The notes under the pieces were generated by a model. It was given only the letters and a program-made list of their open reading frames with translations, was not told the origin of the DNA and searched no databases. 9,804 nucleotides of DNA from an uncultured Desulfobulbaceae bacterium. GTDB taxonomy: Bacteria > Desulfobacterota > Desulfobulbia > Desulfobulbales > Desulfobulbaceae. The stretch covers positions 1 to 9,804 of the forward strand of contig CAMYOP010000192.1 of assembly GCA_947260045.1 (NCBI GenBank), written 5' to 3'. Of this stretch, positions 6,382 to 9,804 are shown piece after piece; the first letter of the stretch is position 1; each line of letters starts with the position of its first letter. The translations under genes were made by a program, and so were the position numbers.

Positions 6382-8061
6382 ATGCAAGTCAAACGATTCC
6401 GCGACTGGAAGCTTTTTTCTAAAATTTTTACCATCACGGTTGTCAATTTGTTTTTATTGACCGCTGTCATTCTGTTTTTCATAATTCCTAAGATATCAGA
6501 GCAGATATATGAGGAAAAACAGGAAAGCGTCAAAAACCTTGTTCAGCTCGCCAGTTCAATCATGAGAGGCTATGAAAAACAGGTGAAGGATGGCGCTCTT
6601 TTATTACCTGAAGCGAAAAAAAAGGCCACTGCAGATATAAAAAGGCTGCGATATGCTGGTGAAAATTATATCTGGTTAAATGATATGCAACCTGTCATGA
6701 TCATGCATCCGCTAAAACCTGAGTTGGATGGGAAAAAACTCAATGAATTCAAAGACCCAAATGGTATCTATCTTTTTATGGAAATGGTAGCGGTCTGCAA
6801 GGAAAACGGTTCTGGATATGTTGAGTATATGTGGTCTAAACCAGGAAGTAACAAGCCTGTTCCAAAAATATCGTATGTTGAATTGTTTGCTCCCTGGGGG
6901 TGGGTTGCAGGTACTGGTATTTATATCGATGACGTCCAGGTGATTCTCTCTAAAATCCGGAATGCTCTTATTATTATTACCCTGCTTTGTGCTGGGTTGA
7001 GTATTAGCTTGACTATATTTGTCGCTCTGCAGATAGTTCGTCCAATAAAACAAGGGGTTGATTTTGCAAATGAAATGGCAGGCGGAAAGCTTAATCTGGT
7101 TTTAGATTTGAACCGAAAAGACGAGGTTGGTGTCCTCATTGAGGCTCTTGATACCATGGGGCGAAGTATTCGTGCAATGTTTTCTGAAGTTAAAAATGGG
7201 GTGGAAAAGCTCAGTGAATCCTCAGGCAGTCTTTCTGCTCTATCTACAGAAATGACCGAGAAAACTCTCCATACTGTGAGCAAGTCCAATAAGGTTTCTT
7301 TTACCGCTGATCAGGTAAGTGGTCAGATGCATTCTGTCGCAGCTGCTACAGAACAGGCGGCAACCAATATATCCATTATTGCTGCCTCTGCTGAGGAAAT
7401 GACAGCAACGGTGAATGAAATTGCTGGCAATTCAGAGAATGCCAGAAATGTTACAGAGCAGGCGGTCATTCAGGCCCAGCAGGCATCAGAGAATGTTGAT
7501 AAACTTGGCAGTTCTGCAAAAGAAATCAGCGAGGTCACAGAGGTTATAACTGAAATTTCAGAGCAGACCAATTTGCTTGCGCTTAATGCGACCATTGAGG
7601 CTGCAAGGGCAGGTGAAGCCGGCAAGGGATTTGCTGTTGTTGCAAATGAAATCAAGGAGTTGGCCCGCCAGACTTCTGAGGCAACAACTGAAATCAGGGC
7701 CAAAATAGAACGAATTCAGGCTTCTACCAATACTGCGGTTGCTGAAATTGATCAGATCTCAAGTATTATAACAAAGGCGGATGATATTGTTTCGTCCATT
7801 GCTGTAACTGTTGAGCAACAGGCTGCAACGACTCAAGAGATTGCTGGCAATGTCATGCAGGCTTCAGATGGCATACAGGACGTCAGTGAGAGTGTTGTGA
7901 AAAGTTCAGCTGCTTCAGAAGATATTGCGACGGATATTAAAGGTGTGGATTTGGCAGCAAAGGATTTTACAGTTATCAGTGAAGAAATAGAGGTTTGTTC
8001 CGGTAAGTTGCGGAAGGTGGCTTCACTGTTAAATGAGCAGCTACAACGTTTTACAATATAG
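6382..8061 (+). CDS. Methyl-accepting chemotaxis protein with sCache_2 sensor domain
   Basis: An inner-membrane chemoreceptor that senses small molecules in the periplasm and controls CheA through CheW. Of 559 residues, 12-36 form TM1. About 40-190 is a single-Cache (sCache_2) domain with YIWLNDMQPVMIMHPL (96-111), the GKKLNEFKDPNG stretch and APWGWVAGTGIYIDDV (170-185). TM2 spans about 193-218, then a HAMP domain (about 219-272) and the long signalling coiled coil. The highly conserved hairpin tip EQTNLLALNATIEAARAGEAGKGFAVVANEI lies at 394-424, near the middle of symmetrical arms. No C-terminal CheR-docking pentapeptide is present. ATG 6382 is chosen because GGGAG (6370-6374) lies 7 bases upstream; the frame is open back to TTG 6307 with further Met codons, so a longer form is possible. 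The ligand is unknown; sCache_2 domains in other proteins bind organic acids. Confidence 0.93.
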   Translation: MQVKRFRDWKLFSKIFTITVVNLFLLTAVILFFIIPKISEQIYEEKQESVKNLVQLASSIMRGYEKQVKDGALLLPEAKKKATADIKRLRYAGENYIWLNDMQPVMIMHPLKPELDGKKLNEFKDPNGIYLFMEMVAVCKENGSGYVEYMWSKPGSNKPVPKISYVELFAPWGWVAGTGIYIDDVQVILSKIRNALIIITLLCAGLSISLTIFVALQIVRPIKQGVDFANEMAGGKLNLVLDLNRKDEVGVLIEALDTMGRSIRAMFSEVKNGVEKLSESSGSLSALSTEMTEKTLHTVSKSNKVSFTADQVSGQMHSVAAATEQAATNISIIAASAEEMTATVNEIAGNSENARNVTEQAVIQAQQASENVDKLGSSAKEISEVTEVITEISEQTNLLALNATIEAARAGEAGKGFAVVANEIKELARQTSEATTEIRAKIERIQASTNTAVAEIDQISSIITKADDIVSSIAVTVEQQAATTQEIAGNVMQASDGIQDVSESVVKSSAASEDIATDIKGVDLAAKDFTVISEEIEVCSGKLRKVASLLNEQLQRFTI

Positions 8062-8132
8062 AAAAAATGTGATGGTGCCAACTGTCAACAATTCTATAGA
8101 GAGAACCCTTCGTTTACCGCGGGACATTTTTC

Positions 8133-9149
8133 TCAGGATTTTTTCTCTTTCTTGCTGTTTTGGTAAAGGTTGAAATCAGGATATAATGTATTGGCACAGT
8201 CAGGGCAGATGGAATGACTGAATTCTGCTTCTGAGTGGGTTCTGATGTATGATTCTATCTGGTTCCAGTAGCCTTCGTCGTCACGGATTTTTTTGCAGGA
8301 GGCACAAATTGGCAGAAAACCGCTTAGCTGCTTCACCTTGGAAAGGGCGCTGGAAAGCTCCTGAGTCCGACTCTCGACCAAAGATTCCAAGTGGTCCTGA
8401 TAATCTTTGAGGGTTTCTTCTGCGTGAAACCGTTTTCTTTTTTCCTGTATACCGTCTTGGACAGTAAAAAATATTAACAGGCTGATAACGAGTAGAATAC
8501 CAATTGAAATCGAAACGATCTTTTTTAGTACAGCTTTAATCTCTCGCTCGACATCCTCGAGGTATAGGCCAGTACCAATGACCCATCCCCATGGTTCAAA
8601 CATCTTTACGATGGAAAGTTTTGCCGAGATGTTTTCCGGGTTGTCATTTAATTGCCAAGTATAAGGGACATAGCCCTCTCCTTGTTTTTTGGCAATGTCA
8701 ACCACATCCAAAAACAGGCGCTTGCCATTTGTATCCTGGTAATCACTGATATCCTTACCTTCCAAGTCCAAACGATAAGGATGCATGATCATGGTGGGCT
8801 TTGTATCATTTAACCAGAAATAATCTTTGGACTCTGGGCCGTACCGAATATTTCGCAATTGATCTATTGCCATTTGCTGGGCTTTTTCTATAGAAACGAT
8901 ACCAGTATTGACCAATTCATGGTGATGGTTCAGAATGGCCCAGCCCGTCTGGATAAGATGGGAAATTTCACTTTTTTTCTGCTCCATGAGGTTGTCACGG
9001 GATGCTGGGATAATACTAAAAAAAAGGCTGCTGACAAACAGGGCAATTGCGAGAAAAGAAGGAATAATGATTTTCAGCGTATCTCTTAAAACTTCAACAC
9101 GTAAGTGGGGCGTCGCTTTAGAATCGCTTGTATTTGGTGTGGGTGACAT
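8133..9149 (-). CDS. Membrane sensor: sCache_2 domain, coiled coil and CxxC...CxxC C-terminal module
   Basis: A 338-residue inner-membrane protein. TM1 (about 25-47) and TM2 (about 210-229) flank a periplasmic sCache_2 domain containing DYFWLNDTKPTMIMHPYRLDLEGKD (from 109) and FEPWGWVIGTGLYLEDV (184-200). This domain closely resembles the sensor of the chemoreceptor that converges on this gene. A charged coiled coil (about 234-277) leads to a C-terminal module LPICASCKKIRDDEGYWNQ...SHSICPDCANTLYPDF. Its cysteine pairs at 282/285 and 315/318 look like a zinc- or redox-type knuckle. No histidine kinase, GGDEF, EAL, phosphatase or HAMP domain is present. From memory, this module is appended to many PAS, Cache and receiver proteins in Desulfobacterota, and its biochemical role is not known to me. 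The start is ATG 9149; no ribosome-binding site is obvious, but no other start fits the N-terminus. Confidence 0.88.
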   Translation of the reverse strand: MSPTPNTSDSKATPHLRVEVLRDTLKIIIPSFLAIALFVSSLFFSIIPASRDNLMEQKKSEISHLIQTGWAILNHHHELVNTGIVSIEKAQQMAIDQLRNIRYGPESKDYFWLNDTKPTMIMHPYRLDLEGKDISDYQDTNGKRLFLDVVDIAKKQGEGYVPYTWQLNDNPENISAKLSIVKMFEPWGWVIGTGLYLEDVEREIKAVLKKIVSISIGILLVISLLIFFTVQDGIQEKRKRFHAEETLKDYQDHLESLVESRTQELSSALSKVKQLSGFLPICASCKKIRDDEGYWNQIESYIRTHSEAEFSHSICPDCANTLYPDFNLYQNSKKEKKS

Positions 9150-9207
9150 GTAAAAGGTACTGCTTGAAAGGAGTGAGTTTTAGTATCAAGTTGATTACGA
9201 ATACGTT

Positions 9208-9236
9208 ATTATGCACCTTTGATTGGTTTTAGTCAA
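9208..9236 (-). promoter_or_regulatory. Candidate sigma-70 promoter for the sCache_2 sensor gene
   Basis: On the minus strand TTGACT (9236-9231) and CATAAT (9213-9208), each one base from consensus, are separated by 17 bases. Transcription would begin near 9201, giving a leader of about 50 bases before ATG 9149. This is the best promoter match in the window. Confidence 0.55.
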
Positions 9237-9246
9237 GTGTTACTTG

Positions 9247-9306
9247 GCGGGGTTTTTTGTTCGAAAGAGGTTGAGAGAACAGTTATTTAAGGAGAATGAA
9301 CCCCGC
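9247..9306. repeat. Nested inverted repeat in the intergenic region
   Basis: GCGGGGTT (9247-9254) can pair with AACCCCGC (9299-9306), and inside it TGTTC (9258-9262) with GAACA (9277-9281). It lies upstream of the sensor gene's promoter and beyond the porin gene's end. It could be a structured leader, a small RNA or chance. Confidence 0.25.
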
Positions 9307-9381
9307 TGTATTCCTGCCGAAAAATGTCTTACTGGGGAAATGTAGAAGTGCTATTGGGCCTGGGAATAGGCCTTATTGAAA

Positions 9382-9427
9382 ATATTGACGGCTTGGTACT
9401 GCAAGAGTATCACCAAGCCGCCAATAT
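9382..9427 (-). terminator. Rho-independent-like terminator of the porin gene
   Basis: Bases 9382-9397 and 9412-9427 form a 16-bp stem with a single mismatch and a 14-base loop. The hairpin begins about 11 bases after the porin stop codon. On the minus strand it runs into ATTTTC, a short T-rich tail. The plus-strand side is followed by A-rich sequence, so termination of leftward transcription is the likely role. Confidence 0.65.
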
Positions 9428-9438
9428 CAAAAATAAAA

Positions 9439-9804
9439 TTAAAACTCAAGAGCGAGCTTTAAGGTTACCTGGTCGGCATCATCACCTGTGCCACCCTCAT
9501 TGACACCATAATCTTCGTCATGAAGATATTCCAGCTGGAGGGTTGTATAATCAAAGATGCCCATGGCAACTGTTGCCAGGTAGCGAGTTTCTGGCAATTC
9601 TATAGCCAGGGCTTCTGAAGACTGTTGGTAGGCAAGTGCGAAGCTGGTCTCTTTGCTCATGATGTCAGTTGTGTAAGCTGCTTCCAGATTCAGTGCTGAA
9701 GGCTGTGCACCTTCATTTTGGAATGATAAGTCAGTAGCTGAGAATTCATCAAGAGCTGTAATGTATTCTGCTATAAAAGAGAATGGCCCAAAGGTGAGAT
9801 GGGC
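9439..9804 (-). CDS. Outer-membrane beta-barrel protein, C-terminal part (LbtU-like siderophore porin family; runs off the right edge)
   Basis: The frame is open from the right edge to TAA at 9439-9441 and gives the last 121 residues. The sequence alternates polar and hydrophobic residues in short strands separated by acidic turns: FGPFSFIAEYITALDEF, ALNLEAAYTTDI, TSFALAYQQSSEAL, RYLATVAMGIF, TTLQLEYLHDEDYG and VTLKLALEF. It ends in Phe, the usual recognition signal for the BAM machinery. The Asp/Gly-rich turn DEDYGVNEGGTGDDAD resembles what I recall of LbtU-family porins in Desulfobacterota, named after the Legionella legiobactin receptor. Met at 9658-9660 is internal, not a start. Beta-barrel status is firm; the LbtU assignment rests on remembered similarity, and the transported substrate is unknown. 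Confidence 0.8.
   Translation of the reverse strand, partial: AHLTFGPFSFIAEYITALDEFSATDLSFQNEGAQPSALNLEAAYTTDIMSKETSFALAYQQSSEALAIELPETRYLATVAMGIFDYTTLQLEYLHDEDYGVNEGGTGDDADQVTLKLALEF

Noticed and set aside
8062..8132. Bidirectional terminator between the convergent chemoreceptor and sensor genes
   Set aside because: Only short palindromes (TCTATAGA, CCGCGG) are seen; no stable stem followed by a T-run could be supported.
9296..9379. 27-codon ORF after AAGGAG in the porin-sensor intergenic region
   Set aside because: The Shine-Dalgarno-like sequence is only about one base from the ATG, the peptide has no recognisable features, and it overlaps hairpin structures.
9439..9660. Independent 73-residue gene starting at the Met at 9660
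   Set aside because: The frame stays open upstream to the window edge with continuous beta-barrel sequence, so this Met is internal.

Overview
The window looks like chromosomal DNA from a Gram-negative, AT-leaning member of the Desulfobacterota, most like the Desulfobulbales. This is inferred from the style of the proteins: sCache_2 sensors, a C-terminal CASCKK/CPDC module typical of deltaproteobacterial sensors, an LbtU-like outer-membrane porin, and an endonuclease-type MutL. No rRNA, tRNA or CRISPR array is visible.

Layout, left to right. The 5' end of ligA (NAD+-dependent DNA ligase) runs leftward out of the window. It overlaps the end of a small 4-oxalocrotonate tautomerase-like gene on the same strand. 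A divergent intergenic region with candidate promoters leads to galE (rightward). galE converges on mutL (leftward), and between them lies a roughly 180-bp non-coding element with terminal inverted repeats, which supplies the mutL stop codon. A 120-bp divergent promoter region separates mutL from a class A penicillin-binding protein (GT51 plus transpeptidase). That gene is broken by an exact 37-bp tandem duplication between its SxN and KTG motifs. After a 323-bp gap come a methyl-accepting chemotaxis protein (rightward) and, converging on it, a second membrane sensor with a related sCache_2 domain but a cysteine-rich non-kinase C-terminus. The right edge holds the 3' end of an outer-membrane beta-barrel gene (leftward), closed by a strong hairpin terminator.

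The genes fall into three themes: DNA repair and replication (ligA, mutL), cell envelope (galE, the PBP, the porin) and extracytoplasmic sensing (the two sCache_2 proteins). The observations most worth following are the frameshifting 37-bp duplication in the PBP, which exact loss of one copy would reverse; the MITE-like element with TA at both ends; the paired related sensor domains with different outputs; and a Cys at GalE position 299, which suggests broader substrate use.
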